Source: Stenotrophomonas sp. 57
GTDB lineage: Bacteria > Pseudomonadota > Gammaproteobacteria > Xanthomonadales > Xanthomonadaceae
Direction of reading: 5' to 3'
DNA: 64,000 bases
Assembly (NCBI RefSeq): GCF_030291075.1
Contig: NZ_CP127407.1
Location: 370,001-434,000 of the forward strand
Shown: piece after piece, positions 45,978 to 54,896 of the stretch
How the letters are laid out: each line of letters begins with the position of its first letter
Numbering within the stretch: the first letter of the stretch is position 1
Notes under the pieces: generated by a model
Seen by the model: only the letters and a program-made list of their open reading frames with translations
Database searches by the model: none
Told to the model about the DNA's origin: nothing
Made by a program: the position numbers and the translations under genes

Positions 45978-47468
45978 GTGGATCCTGCCGTTCGCAAACC
46001 GCGTTTGCCTGCTGCTGCCGGCCTGTGTGCCGCGCTGCTGCTGTGGGCATGGTCGGCGGGAGCGGAGCCGCCGCCGTCGGCCACCCAGTTTGCACGTGTC
46101 GTGCAGATGATCGACGCGGGACGGTTCTTTGAAGCGCACAGCGAACTGAACACCTGGTCGGCCGCCGACGCGGCGGAGCCTGGCGTCAGTGTCGACGACA
46201 TCGCGTTCCAGGAAGAACGCATGCGCCGCATCCGCCTGGATTTTTCCCTCGACGAAACCGCCGCCAGGTCCGCCGTGCGCCGCTGGATTCCCGACCTCAC
46301 CGACGAGGAATTCGCACGCTGGGACCGGCTCGGCCTGATCGAACACCTCGATATCGATGGCACGCGCTGGTACTTCAAGCGCGCACCATCGAACCTGTTC
46401 CTGCTCAGCGACGAAGCGCGTGCACGCCGCCGCGCAGATGCGCCGATGCCGGCGCCGGGCCCGAACGAAGTGCTCAACGAACACCACAGGCGGGTGCTCG
46501 CTGCGGCAGCGCAGAGCGGGCAGGCCTCGGTGCTGCCACAGCGCATCGAATTCACCCAATCGCTGACGGTGAAGGCCGATGCGGTGCCGGCCGGCGAAAC
46601 CGTGCGCGCGTGGATTCCGTACCCACGCGAAATGCCGGGGCAGCAGGAACAGGTGCAGTGGTTGGGCAGCACCCCGGGCAAGTCGCGGGTGGCACCCGCC
46701 AGTACCCTGCAGCGCACCGCCTACCTGGAGGCCAAGGCCGTGGCCGGGCAGCCGACCCGCTTCGAGATCCGCTATGCGGTCACGCTCTTTGCCCGGCACA
46801 CCGCGATCGATCCCGCCAAGGTGCAGGCCACACCGAACGATCCCGCATTGAAGCCCTTCCTGGCCGAACAGCTGCCGCATGTGCGCTTCACGCCGGCATT
46901 GAAGCTGTTCTCCGACCAGGTGCTGCAGGGCGAGACGCGCCCGCATGAAGTGGTACGCAAGCTGTTTACTGCGGTCGACCGCATTCCCTGGGCCGGAGCG
47001 CGCGAATATTCCACGATCAGCAACATCAGCGACTACGCGCTGCGTGCCGGCCATGCCGACTGCGGCCAGCAGACCCTGCTGCTGATCACGCTGCTGCGCC
47101 TGAACGGCATTCCCGCGCGCTGGCAGTCGGGCATGGTGTTCTCCGACGACGGCAGCGGCTACAACAACCTGCATGATTGGGGGCAGGTCTACCTGGCGCC
47201 GTACGGCTGGCTGCCAATGGACGTGACCACCGGCGCGCTGGCCAGCGATGTGCCGGCAATGCGCGATTTCTACATGGGGGGCCTCGATGGCTACCGTATC
47301 GCCTTCAACGACGATTTCGGCCAGCCCTTGGTGCCGGCCAAACAGCACTTCCGCTCGGAAACGGTCGACTCGCAGCGCGGCGAGGCCGAGTGGGCAGGCG
47401 GCAACCTGTACTTCGACCAATGGAGCTACGACTTCCAGTGGCGGGTACTGCCAGCCGGGCAACGCTAG
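45978..47468 (+). CDS. Periplasmic transglutaminase-like protein
   Basis: 496 residues from GTG 45978 (GGGGAAG 7 nt upstream), with a signal peptide ending near SAGAE. The N-terminal 220 residues have no recognised domain. The C-terminal transglutaminase-like fold has the triad Cys362 (GHADCGQQTLLL), His399 (NNLHDWGQVYL) and Asp415 (LPMDVTTG). Bacterial members usually act as peptidases or amidases. Being first in the arm with a receptor, a beta-lactamase-like enzyme and a dipeptidase, it may process peptides in the periplasm. Confidence 0.85.
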   Translation: MDPAVRKPRLPAAAGLCAALLLWAWSAGAEPPPSATQFARVVQMIDAGRFFEAHSELNTWSAADAAEPGVSVDDIAFQEERMRRIRLDFSLDETAARSAVRRWIPDLTDEEFARWDRLGLIEHLDIDGTRWYFKRAPSNLFLLSDEARARRRADAPMPAPGPNEVLNEHHRRVLAAAAQSGQASVLPQRIEFTQSLTVKADAVPAGETVRAWIPYPREMPGQQEQVQWLGSTPGKSRVAPASTLQRTAYLEAKAVAGQPTRFEIRYAVTLFARHTAIDPAKVQATPNDPALKPFLAEQLPHVRFTPALKLFSDQVLQGETRPHEVVRKLFTAVDRIPWAGAREYSTISNISDYALRAGHADCGQQTLLLITLLRLNGIPARWQSGMVFSDDGSGYNNLHDWGQVYLAPYGWLPMDVTTGALASDVPAMRDFYMGGLDGYRIAFNDDFGQPLVPAKQHFRSETVDSQRGEAEWAGGNLYFDQWSYDFQWRVLPAGQR

Positions 47469-47519
47469 CGCGACATATCGCAACTCACACCATTCAATTC
47501 TTGCAGGAGAGAGCAGGGG

Positions 47520-50500
47520 ATGAAGGCTTACAGCATCAAGCGGGCGGCGTTGTGCGTCGCCCTGGGGGCGTGTCTGGGCGCAGTGCTGCCAGGCATTGCG
47601 ATGGCACAGAACGTGAGCGGCGCGGTGGCCGGCCGTGCAACCGCCGGTGACCAGGTGACCGTGGTCAGCAGCAGCACGGGCCTGACCCGTACCGTCACCG
47701 TTGGTGCCGATGGCAGCTACCGCCTCGGCCAGTTGCCGGTGGGTGACTATCAGCTGCAGCTCAGCCGCGATGGCCAGAAGCTGGGCGATCAGGTGCCGGT
47801 GAGCGTTGCCGTCGGCGGCACCACCACGGTCAACCTGGCCAGCGGCGGCGGTGTCACCAACCTGGATGCACTGCAGGTGGTTGGCACCCGCGTGATCAAC
47901 CGCGTGGATGTCTACTCCACCGAAACCTCGTTCAACATCAACCGCCAGGAGATCTCGCGGTTGCCGGTGGCGCAGGACCTGACTGCGGTCGCGCTGATGG
48001 CGCCGGGCGTGGTCGGTGGAAACTCGTCATTCGGTGGCCTGTCGTTCGCCGGTTCATCGGTGGCCGAGAATGCGGTCTTCATCAACGGTCTGAATGTCAC
48101 CGACATGTACACCCGTCGTGGCTTCAGCACCGCGCCGTTTGCCTTCTTCAACGAGTTCCAGGTCAAGACCGGTGGATACTCAGTCGAGTTTGGCCGCTCC
48201 ACCGGCGGCGTGATCAATGCCGTGACCCGTTCGGGCAGCAACGAATTCGAGGGCGGCGTTGAAGTCACCGCCGAGCCCAGTGCGTGGCGCGCCAGTGGCG
48301 GCGATCATTTCCACCGTGACGGTACTCCGCATTCCTACGGCAGCCGCGACAACAACTCCTTCCTGAAGACCAATGTCTGGGGCTCGGGGCCGATCATCAA
48401 GGACAAGCTGTTCCTGTTCGCGATGTACGAGGACCGCAGTGATAAGGGCCACAACACCTCGTCCGATGGCAGTACCTGGTTCAAGAACGATTCCGGCAAC
48501 GGCTTCTGGGGCACCAAGCTGGACTGGAACATCAACGACAACCACAGCCTGGCACTGCTGGCGTTCTCCGACGAGGGCGACGTCACCAATGCGTCGTACG
48601 GCTACAACTGGAAGGCCGACCAGCTCGGTGCCTGGGGCGGCGATTCGGTTACCGAGACTGGCGGCCGCAACTGGTCGGCCACCTACACCGGCCACTTCGG
48701 CCAGAACTTCACCGCCCGCGCCATGGTGGGCCAGAACAACCAGCGTGCGTTCACCAGTTCATCGCTGGATCAGGCCTGCAGCCCGGTGTTCACCGACAGT
48801 ACCTACGGCCCGCGGCTGGGCAAGCTGCAGGGCCTGCGTGCCGGCTGCCATCCGACCGGTGCGGCCGTGGCCGAGCGTGACGACACCCGCGACGTGGCGC
48901 GCCTGGACTTCGAATGGCAGCTGGGCGACCACCTGCTGCGCTTCGGTGTCGATCGCGAGCTGATGACCACCAAGCAGTCCACGCGTTATCCAGGGCCGAC
49001 CGCGCTGAGCTACACCGCCTACCTGGCGCGGCCGGGGGATGAAGTGTGGGATGGCGCCAACGCCTACGTACCGGCTGGCGTCACCGAGATGCTGCGCGCT
49101 CGCAACCGCCGCTCGGGCGGTACCTTCGAGACCGAGGCCAATGCCTTCTATCTGGAAGACATCTGGAACATCACCCCGAACCTGATGCTGAACCTCGGCG
49201 TGCGCTGGGACCGCTTCGAGAACCGCACCGCCGCCGGCAAGGCGTTCATCAAGATGGATGACCTGATCGCACCCCGCGTCGGCTTCTCGTGGGACATGCG
49301 CGGTGATGGCAGCACCAAACTGTTCGGCAACGCCGGCCGCTACTACCTGCCGGTCACCAACAACATCAACGTGAATTTCGCCGGTGGCCTGACCGACGAA
49401 TACAGCTATTACGTACTGAACGGCTGGGAACAGAAGACCTCGCCGACCGGTTCGCCGTACATGGCACCGATCGTCGGCCAGCAGATCGGGCCGACCGACA
49501 CCCGCATGAACACCGGCGGTGCCGACCTGCGCCAGAGCGTGGACCGCGACCTGAAGGCGGTCTACCAGGACGAATACATCCTGGGCTTCCAGAACATGAT
49601 CAACCAGGCCTGGTCGTGGGGCGTCAATGCCACCTACCGGCGCATGACCCGCGCGCTGGATGACATCCGCATCAACTACACCCCGTGCGGCCCGACTCCC
49701 AGCACGCTGTGGCCGATCGCCAACCCGGGCGAGAGCCTGACGATCTGGGGCGACAAGAGCATCGGTTGCGCCAACGAAGGCTGGATCACCATCGATACCG
49801 CCAACAGCGGCTATCGAAAGGGCGGCAGTGGCGAGGTGATCGGTTACTCCAAGCCCAAGCGCACCTACAAGGCGCTGGAGTTCCAGATCGACCGTGCCTG
49901 GGACGAGAAGTGGATGTTCAACGCGTCCTACCTGTGGTCCAAGAGCGAGGGCAACTTCGAAGGGCCGGTGAACTCCGATACCAACTACGGTGACACCGGC
50001 ATGGTGCAGTTCTGGGACCACCCGGCCACCAATGAACGCTATGGTGTTCTGTTCAACGACTTCCGCCATCAGTTCAAGCTGCGTGCCGCGTATGCGCTGA
50101 ACAAGCAGTGGTCGTTCGGTACCACGCTGCAGGTGCAGTCCGGTGGCCCGATCACCGCCTACGGCGTGATGTGGCCGAACGACTCCATCGCCGGTGGCAG
50201 CACGTCCAGTGAAGGCAGTGGTGGTGGCACCGGCTGGCTGTGCGTGGCCAACTGTTCAGGCCCCTACAACCAGCGCCAGTTCGAATACAGCCCGCGCGGT
50301 GCGTTCGGTCGCCTGCCGTGGACCTGGACCATGGGGGCCAACGTGACCTGGCGATTGCCGGTGGAAGGTATCGACCTCAGTGCACGTCTGTCGGTCTACA
50401 ACATCACCAACAACCAGAAGACCATCAACGTGCACCAGCGCTATGAAGCGCAACCCGGCCAGTACCGTGAGGCGACATTTGCGACCGGCACGCGCTGGCA

Positions 50501-50543
50501 GGCCCCGCGCTATACCCAGCTGGTGGTGACCTGGAACTTCTGA
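47520..50543 (+). CDS. TonB-dependent receptor with carboxypeptidase-regulatory-like N-domain (Oar type)
   Basis: 1007-residue outer-membrane receptor. GGAGAGAGCAGGGG precedes the ATG, and a signal peptide ends in IAMAQ. Residues about 30-105 form a small Cna/CarboxypepD-like beta domain (TVGADGSYRLGQLPVGDYQL). The plug follows (VINRVDVYSTETSFNINRQE, FINGLNVTDMY, FEFGRSTGGV-like block), and then a 22-strand-size barrel ending in LVVTWNF. The Oar-like layout is common for peptide or large-substrate receptors. Its place suggests uptake of peptidoglycan fragments or peptides; that is inference. The serine hydrolase gene follows after 55 bp. Confidence 0.92.
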   Translation: MKAYSIKRAALCVALGACLGAVLPGIAMAQNVSGAVAGRATAGDQVTVVSSSTGLTRTVTVGADGSYRLGQLPVGDYQLQLSRDGQKLGDQVPVSVAVGGTTTVNLASGGGVTNLDALQVVGTRVINRVDVYSTETSFNINRQEISRLPVAQDLTAVALMAPGVVGGNSSFGGLSFAGSSVAENAVFINGLNVTDMYTRRGFSTAPFAFFNEFQVKTGGYSVEFGRSTGGVINAVTRSGSNEFEGGVEVTAEPSAWRASGGDHFHRDGTPHSYGSRDNNSFLKTNVWGSGPIIKDKLFLFAMYEDRSDKGHNTSSDGSTWFKNDSGNGFWGTKLDWNINDNHSLALLAFSDEGDVTNASYGYNWKADQLGAWGGDSVTETGGRNWSATYTGHFGQNFTARAMVGQNNQRAFTSSSLDQACSPVFTDSTYGPRLGKLQGLRAGCHPTGAAVAERDDTRDVARLDFEWQLGDHLLRFGVDRELMTTKQSTRYPGPTALSYTAYLARPGDEVWDGANAYVPAGVTEMLRARNRRSGGTFETEANAFYLEDIWNITPNLMLNLGVRWDRFENRTAAGKAFIKMDDLIAPRVGFSWDMRGDGSTKLFGNAGRYYLPVTNNINVNFAGGLTDEYSYYVLNGWEQKTSPTGSPYMAPIVGQQIGPTDTRMNTGGADLRQSVDRDLKAVYQDEYILGFQNMINQAWSWGVNATYRRMTRALDDIRINYTPCGPTPSTLWPIANPGESLTIWGDKSIGCANEGWITIDTANSGYRKGGSGEVIGYSKPKRTYKALEFQIDRAWDEKWMFNASYLWSKSEGNFEGPVNSDTNYGDTGMVQFWDHPATNERYGVLFNDFRHQFKLRAAYALNKQWSFGTTLQVQSGGPITAYGVMWPNDSIAGGSTSSEGSGGGTGWLCVANCSGPYNQRQFEYSPRGAFGRLPWTWTMGANVTWRLPVEGIDLSARLSVYNITNNQKTINVHQRYEAQPGQYREATFATGTRWQAPRYTQLVVTWNF

Positions 50544-50598
50544 GGCCACGATCCGCGCCGTCCACTGCGGCGGCGCGGGCAATGGAGGGTCTGCCCGC

Positions 50599-52152
50599 AT
50601 GCACCACCTGTTGATTCTCGCGGCGGCACTGGCCGCACCGTCCGCTTCGTCGGTCGACAGCGCCGCCATCGATGCCGACATCGGCACCGTGGTCCAGGCC
50701 GAGCATCTGCCCGGGCTGGCGCTGGCAGTGGTCGACAACGGGCGGGTGGTCCATCGCCATGCCGAAGGCGCGCGCGGCGATGGCGGCCGCATCGACGAGG
50801 ACACGCTGTTCAAGATCGCCTCCAACAGCAAGGCGATGACCGCAGCGCTGCTGGCGCGACTGGTGCAGCAGGGCAGGCTGCACTGGGATGATCCGGTGCA
50901 GCGGCACCTGCCGGACTTCCGCATGCACGATGCGTGGGTGGGCCAGCAGATGCAGGTGCGTGACCTGCTGATCCACAACAGCGGCCTGGGCCTGGGGGCC
51001 GGCGACCTGATGCTGTGGCCGGAGCCGAACACGTTCACCCGTACCGACATCATCGCCGGGCTGGCACACCTGAAGCCGGTCAGCAGCTTCCGCAGCGGCT
51101 ACGCCTACGACAACCTGATGTATGTGGTGGCCGGCGAAGTGGCAGCGGTGGCGGGCGGTAAGCCGTATGACCAGCTGATGCGCGAGCAGGTGTTCGAACC
51201 ACTGGGCATGACGCGCTGCCAGGTGGGGGCGTGGTCGGTGAAACGCGTGGGCAACGTGGCGCAGCCGCATGCCCGGCGTGGTGGACGCAACGAGGTGGTG
51301 AACGCCGATGCTGCGATCAGCCCGGACCTGCCTTCGATGGCGGCGGGTGGCATCCGTTGTTCGCTGCGCGACATGACGCGTTGGATGCAGGTGCTGCTCG
51401 ATCCCGCCCTGGTACCTGGCTGGCTGGACAGCACGCAACGCCGCACGCTGTGGACCCTGCACATGCCGATGCCACTGGGCGAGCGCCAGCGGCGCTGGGA
51501 CAACGCGCATTTCTACGGTTATGGGTATGGCTGGCGGGTATCGGACATGGACGGGCAGTGGAAGGTAGCGCATACCGGCACGCTGTCAGGCATGTATTCG
51601 TCGCTGGCGTTGCTGCCCGACCGCAGGGTGGGCGTGGTGATGCTGATCAACGGCGATGGCGAGGATGCGCGTACCGCGTTGATGCAGGCCATGCTGAAGC
51701 GCTTTACCGCGCCCCATGATGCGCGTCCAGCGATGGCGTACCTGGCTGAACTGAAGGCTGACCAGGTCGCGCAGGCAGCCTCTGGCCACCAACGGCCAGC
51801 GACCGCAGCCGCACAGCCGGCACGTGGCGATGATCTGCCGCGTTGGCAGGGTCGCTACAGTGATCCCTGGCTGGGGCCCGCATCGCTGTGCCCGGGCAGG
51901 GACGGCCTGCGCTTCAGCGTGGACAGATCGCCGCGGCTGCAGGGCGCCGTGCTGCAACTGCAGGAGCGTTGGCTGCTGCGCTGGGATACGCTGGGCGACG
52001 ACGCGCAGGCGTGGCTGCAGCCAGGCGAAGGCCCGGCACCGACACTGGACCTGCGTGCCATCGATCCGGACATCGACTTCAGCTATGACTTCCAGGACCT
52101 GCATTTCACTCGTACTGGCGACTGCCCTGGCAGCGACCGTCCACGCCGCTGA
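50599..52152 (+). CDS. Class C beta-lactamase-fold serine hydrolase
   Basis: 517 residues with GGAGG 9-10 nt before ATG and a weak signal segment. The penicillin-recognising fold is complete: S75-N-S-K78, Y170-D-N172 and H325-T-G327 in place of KTG. HTG in this position is typical of the esterase, D-aminopeptidase or PBP4*-like members rather than true beta-lactamases. A C-terminal domain of about 150 residues follows. In this locus a D-amino-peptidase or DD-carboxypeptidase role is plausible. It overlaps the VanX-like gene by 68 bp. Confidence 0.87.
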   Translation: MHHLLILAAALAAPSASSVDSAAIDADIGTVVQAEHLPGLALAVVDNGRVVHRHAEGARGDGGRIDEDTLFKIASNSKAMTAALLARLVQQGRLHWDDPVQRHLPDFRMHDAWVGQQMQVRDLLIHNSGLGLGAGDLMLWPEPNTFTRTDIIAGLAHLKPVSSFRSGYAYDNLMYVVAGEVAAVAGGKPYDQLMREQVFEPLGMTRCQVGAWSVKRVGNVAQPHARRGGRNEVVNADAAISPDLPSMAAGGIRCSLRDMTRWMQVLLDPALVPGWLDSTQRRTLWTLHMPMPLGERQRRWDNAHFYGYGYGWRVSDMDGQWKVAHTGTLSGMYSSLALLPDRRVGVVMLINGDGEDARTALMQAMLKRFTAPHDARPAMAYLAELKADQVAQAASGHQRPATAAAQPARGDDLPRWQGRYSDPWLGPASLCPGRDGLRFSVDRSPRLQGAVLQLQERWLLRWDTLGDDAQAWLQPGEGPAPTLDLRAIDPDIDFSYDFQDLHFTRTGDCPGSDRPRR

Positions 52153-52798
52153 ACCACCGCGCGTCTCGCCCGCAACGGACGCGGCGAGTGCCGGTCTGGT
52201 CGAGATCCGTTCGCTGTCGCCGCGTATCGACATGGACATCCGCTACGCCGGCGCAAACAACTTCACCGGTGCGCGCGTGCCGGGCTACGAGGCGCCATCG
52301 TGCTATCTGCTGGTGCCGGTGGCGAAGGCGCTGGCGCAGGTGGAACAGGACCTGCGTGCGCAGGGCTTCGGCCTGCGGCTCTACGACTGCTACCGCCCGG
52401 TGCGTTCGGTGCAGGCCTTCATGGCCTGGGTGAACGACCCGCGCGAGCTTTCGCGCAAGGCCCTGCAGTACCCGGACCTGGACAAGCCGCGCCTGCTGGC
52501 CGACGGCTACATCGCCGAGCGCTCCGGCCACAGCCGCGGTGCCACCGTCGACCTTGGCCTGCTGGATTGCCGCAGCGGCAGCTGCACGCCGTTGGACATG
52601 GGGACCGACTTCGATTTCTTCGGGCCACGTGCGCACACGCAGGCGAGCGGACTGAGCGAGGCGCAGCAGGCAAACCGCCAGCAGCTGCTGCAGGCGATGG
52701 CGCGACGTGACTTCGTGAACTACCCGCAGGAGTGGTGGCACTACACCCTGCAGCCCGAACCGGATCCGGGCACCGCGTACGACATCCCAGTGCGGTAG
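52085..52798 (+). CDS. ddpX: D-alanyl-D-alanine dipeptidase (VanX/DdpX family)
   Basis: Zinc dipeptidase that splits D-Ala-D-Ala. ATG 52085 gives 237 residues with a signal peptide ending in VHA, so it is periplasmic, as for Gram-negative DdpX-type usage in scavenging. The VanX motifs are intact: YDCYRP, SGHSRGATVD (His149, Asp156) and EWWHYT (Glu and His219). The first 68 bp lie inside the serine-hydrolase gene, so translation is probably coupled. D-Ala-D-Ala is specific to peptidoglycan precursors, which gives the strongest clue to the locus function. Confidence 0.93.
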   Translation: MTSRTCISLVLATALAATVHAAEPPRVSPATDAASAGLVEIRSLSPRIDMDIRYAGANNFTGARVPGYEAPSCYLLVPVAKALAQVEQDLRAQGFGLRLYDCYRPVRSVQAFMAWVNDPRELSRKALQYPDLDKPRLLADGYIAERSGHSRGATVDLGLLDCRSGSCTPLDMGTDFDFFGPRAHTQASGLSEAQQANRQQLLQAMARRDFVNYPQEWWHYTLQPEPDPGTAYDIPVR

Positions 52799-52850
52799 GG
52801 GTATCGGCAGGGCTGCGCCCCGCCTCTGACGGTTTCCCGCGCGGTCCGTT

Positions 52851-52941
52851 GTGGAGCCGAGCCCATGCTCGGCTGCTCCTTGTTCAATCGTCGAGATATT
52901 CGATTTCGATGGAGATTCATCCACGCATGGCGTGGAACTAC
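52851..52941. repeat. Degenerate SMAG units
   Basis: GTGGAGCCGAGCCCATGCTCGG (52851-52872, GTGG for GTAG) and an inverted ATCCACGCATGGCGTGG...CTAC (52919-52941). No gene seen in the gap before 53009. Confidence 0.75.
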
Positions 52942-53008
52942 TGTGGCTGCCGGATTGCGTCCGGGGCAGATCCCTTACACTGGCCGCTTCTTCATCCCTG
53001 CCCACCCG

Positions 53009-53380
53009 ATGAACCTTCCCCTGCACTTCGGCCTGCTCGGCACCCTGGAAGCCGGCGCCATCGCCCTGCTGGTCGGCCTGCTGGTGTACTTGCTGTGGTC
53101 GCGGCTGTGCCGGGTGCTGCGCTGGTCGATGGGGCATGCCATTGGCTGGGCCTGTGTCATCTCGGTAGTGGCCTCCGCCGGCATCGATGCGTGGAAGCTG
53201 TTCTACATGGGCATCGTGCGGCTGGAATCGCCGCTGTACGCGCGCATTTTCCTGTCCACCATCCACGATCCGAACGAACTTGGCAGCCGCGTGGTGCTGG
53301 AAATCGCCGGCGCGCTGGCCGGTGTCGCCCTCGGCTGGGTGTTGTTCAGTTCGCGGTCATCGGAAAAAACCGTCGACTGA
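53009..53380 (+). CDS. Small conserved membrane protein
   Basis: 123 residues from ATG 53009 (MNLPLHFG), with three hydrophobic segments (residues about 14-34, 45-62 and 95-113). Charged loops include WKLFYMGIVRLESPLYARIF. No family is recognised. Its stop overlaps an AAAAAACC/GGTTTTT hairpin (53364-53391) that may end transcription. A longer upstream frame crosses SMAG units and is not accepted. Confidence 0.65.
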   Translation: MNLPLHFGLLGTLEAGAIALLVGLLVYLLWSRLCRVLRWSMGHAIGWACVISVVASAGIDAWKLFYMGIVRLESPLYARIFLSTIHDPNELGSRVVLEIAGALAGVALGWVLFSSRSSEKTVD

Positions 53381-53612
53381 CGCAGGTTTTTCGTTGCCTG
53401 CCGGTTAAATCCGGAGGCGCTGAATGCGCAGCTTATGCACCACTCACTTCACCCTAACCAGCGCGCTAATGCATGCACGCGGGCGAGTGGTTAATCGCGT
53501 GTGTGGACGCCGGTCGCAACGCAAAATCGATTCATGAAGTCGGTGGCAGGGTAGGTGCCGTGCGGAAACAACAGGCCGCGCAACACCACCCAACAGGTAG
53601 GAGACACCCCCG

Positions 53613-54017
53613 ATGACTATTCGCAACCGCAAGCCCCTGATCGCCCTGATCGTCGCCGCCGGCAGCGTACTGGCCATTCCGGCGATGGCCCAGTCGGCCA
53701 AGCAGCAGGCCGCGCATGCGCAGAATGAAGCCGCGCAGGCCCAGCAGGCGGCTGCACAGGCGGGGCAGGCTGCAGATCAGGCGACCAACGCGGCCGCAGC
53801 CGCATCGGCGCAGGCCAATGGCGGTGGCCAGACCTGGGCCAGCATCGATACCGATGGCAACGGCACCATCAGCAAGACCGAGGCGCAGGTGAACGCGGGC
53901 CTGGCGCAGGTGTTCGACCAGGCCGATACCAACAAGGACGGCGAACTCAGTGCCGACGAATACAAGGCCTACGTGGCCGCCCAGCAGGCCGGCGCGGGTG
54001 CCGGCGCCGGCAAATGA
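53613..54017 (+). CDS. Exported EF-hand protein with Ala/Gln-rich coil
   Basis: 134 residues with a signal peptide ending in AMAQ. Residues about 28-70 form an Ala/Gln-rich helical stretch, and two EF-hand loops follow: DTDGNGTISKTE (near 84-95) and DTNKDGELSADE (near 110-121), both with full calcium-ligand patterns. The C-terminus is Ala/Gly-rich. AGGAGAC precedes the ATG, and a strong terminator follows. A periplasmic calcium-binding role is likely; partner unknown. The 232 bp upstream show no gene. Confidence 0.85.
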   Translation: MTIRNRKPLIALIVAAGSVLAIPAMAQSAKQQAAHAQNEAAQAQQAAAQAGQAADQATNAAAAASAQANGGGQTWASIDTDGNGTISKTEAQVNAGLAQVFDQADTNKDGELSADEYKAYVAAQQAGAGAGAGK

Positions 54018-54051
54018 TCCACGCCTGATTCGGGACAACCGGTGCATGGGG

Positions 54052-54083
54052 ACCCGGGCGGCTTCGGCCGCCCGGGTTTTTCT
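54052..54083 (+). terminator. Terminator of the EF-hand gene
   Basis: ACCCGGGCGGC/GCCGCCCGGGT stem followed by TTTTCTC. Confidence 0.88.
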
Positions 54084-54112
54084 CGTCATCGCTGCCCCTG
54101 TATCCTTGGCCG

Positions 54113-54865
54113 ATGAACACCCCCACGCCTGCGCCGTCGCGCGCCATCGGCCTGGTCGGTTTTGACGGTGACGATACGCTGTGGAAGAGCGAGGACTACT
54201 ACCGCAAGGCCGAGCAGGATTATCTTGACCTGCTGTCGCGCTACGTCGACGTGCATGACACCCAGACCGCGCGCCACCTGCTGGAAGTGCAGCAGCGCCA
54301 CCTGGGCACCTTCGGCTACGGCGTCAAGAGCATGACCCTGTCGATGATCGAAGCGGCCATCGACATCACCGGCCAGCGCATCGACGCGAAGGACATCCAG
54401 CGCATCCTCGACATCGGCCACGACACCCTGCGCCACCCGGTCGAGCTGATCGACGGCGTGCGAGAAGCGGTAGCAGCCATCGCCGAGCACTACCCGGTGG
54501 TGCTGATCACCAAGGGTGACCTGTTCCACCAGGAAGCGAAGATCAAGGTCGCCAACCTGGCCGAGCTGTTCCCGCGCATCGAGATCGTTTCGGAGAAGGA
54601 TCCGGAAACCTACGCCCGCGTGCTGGCCGAGTTCGACCTGCCGATGCAACGCTTCGTGATGGTCGGCAACTCGCTGCGGTCGGACATCGAACCGGTGGTC
54701 ACCCTCGGTGGCTGGGGCGTGCATACCCCGTATGCGGTCACCTGGGCCCACGAGACCCAGCACGGCGTGGCCGACGACGAACCGCGCATGGTCACCGCCG
54801 ATACTGCCCACGATTGGCCGGCCGCCCTGGCCGCGATCGAGGCCAAGGCTGCGGCGGCGGCCTGA
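54113..54865 (+). CDS. HAD superfamily hydrolase
   Basis: 250-residue cytoplasmic phosphatase-like protein. Motif I is VGFDGDDTLWKSED (near 16-29), motif II VVLITKGD, and motif III/IV MVGNSLRSDIEP with a preceding conserved Lys (EKDPETY). A C1-type helical cap lies between. The substrate is unknown. TATCCT ends 6 nt before the ATG with no Shine-Dalgarno, so the message may be leaderless. Confidence 0.9.
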   Translation: MNTPTPAPSRAIGLVGFDGDDTLWKSEDYYRKAEQDYLDLLSRYVDVHDTQTARHLLEVQQRHLGTFGYGVKSMTLSMIEAAIDITGQRIDAKDIQRILDIGHDTLRHPVELIDGVREAVAAIAEHYPVVLITKGDLFHQEAKIKVANLAELFPRIEIVSEKDPETYARVLAEFDLPMQRFVMVGNSLRSDIEPVVTLGGWGVHTPYAVTWAHETQHGVADDEPRMVTADTAHDWPAALAAIEAKAAAAA

Positions 54866-54896
54866 CAGGGCCCGGCGGCTGCGGCAGAATCGGGCC

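Noticed and set aside
50599..52152. True class C beta-lactamase (AmpC-like)
   Set aside because: The third motif is HTG rather than KTG, and a long C-terminal domain follows; esterase, D-aminopeptidase or DD-peptidase-like members fit better.
52865..53008. Extended N-terminus for the membrane protein at 53009
   Set aside because: The extra codons read through SMAG-type repeats and there is no good ribosome site before ATG 52865.
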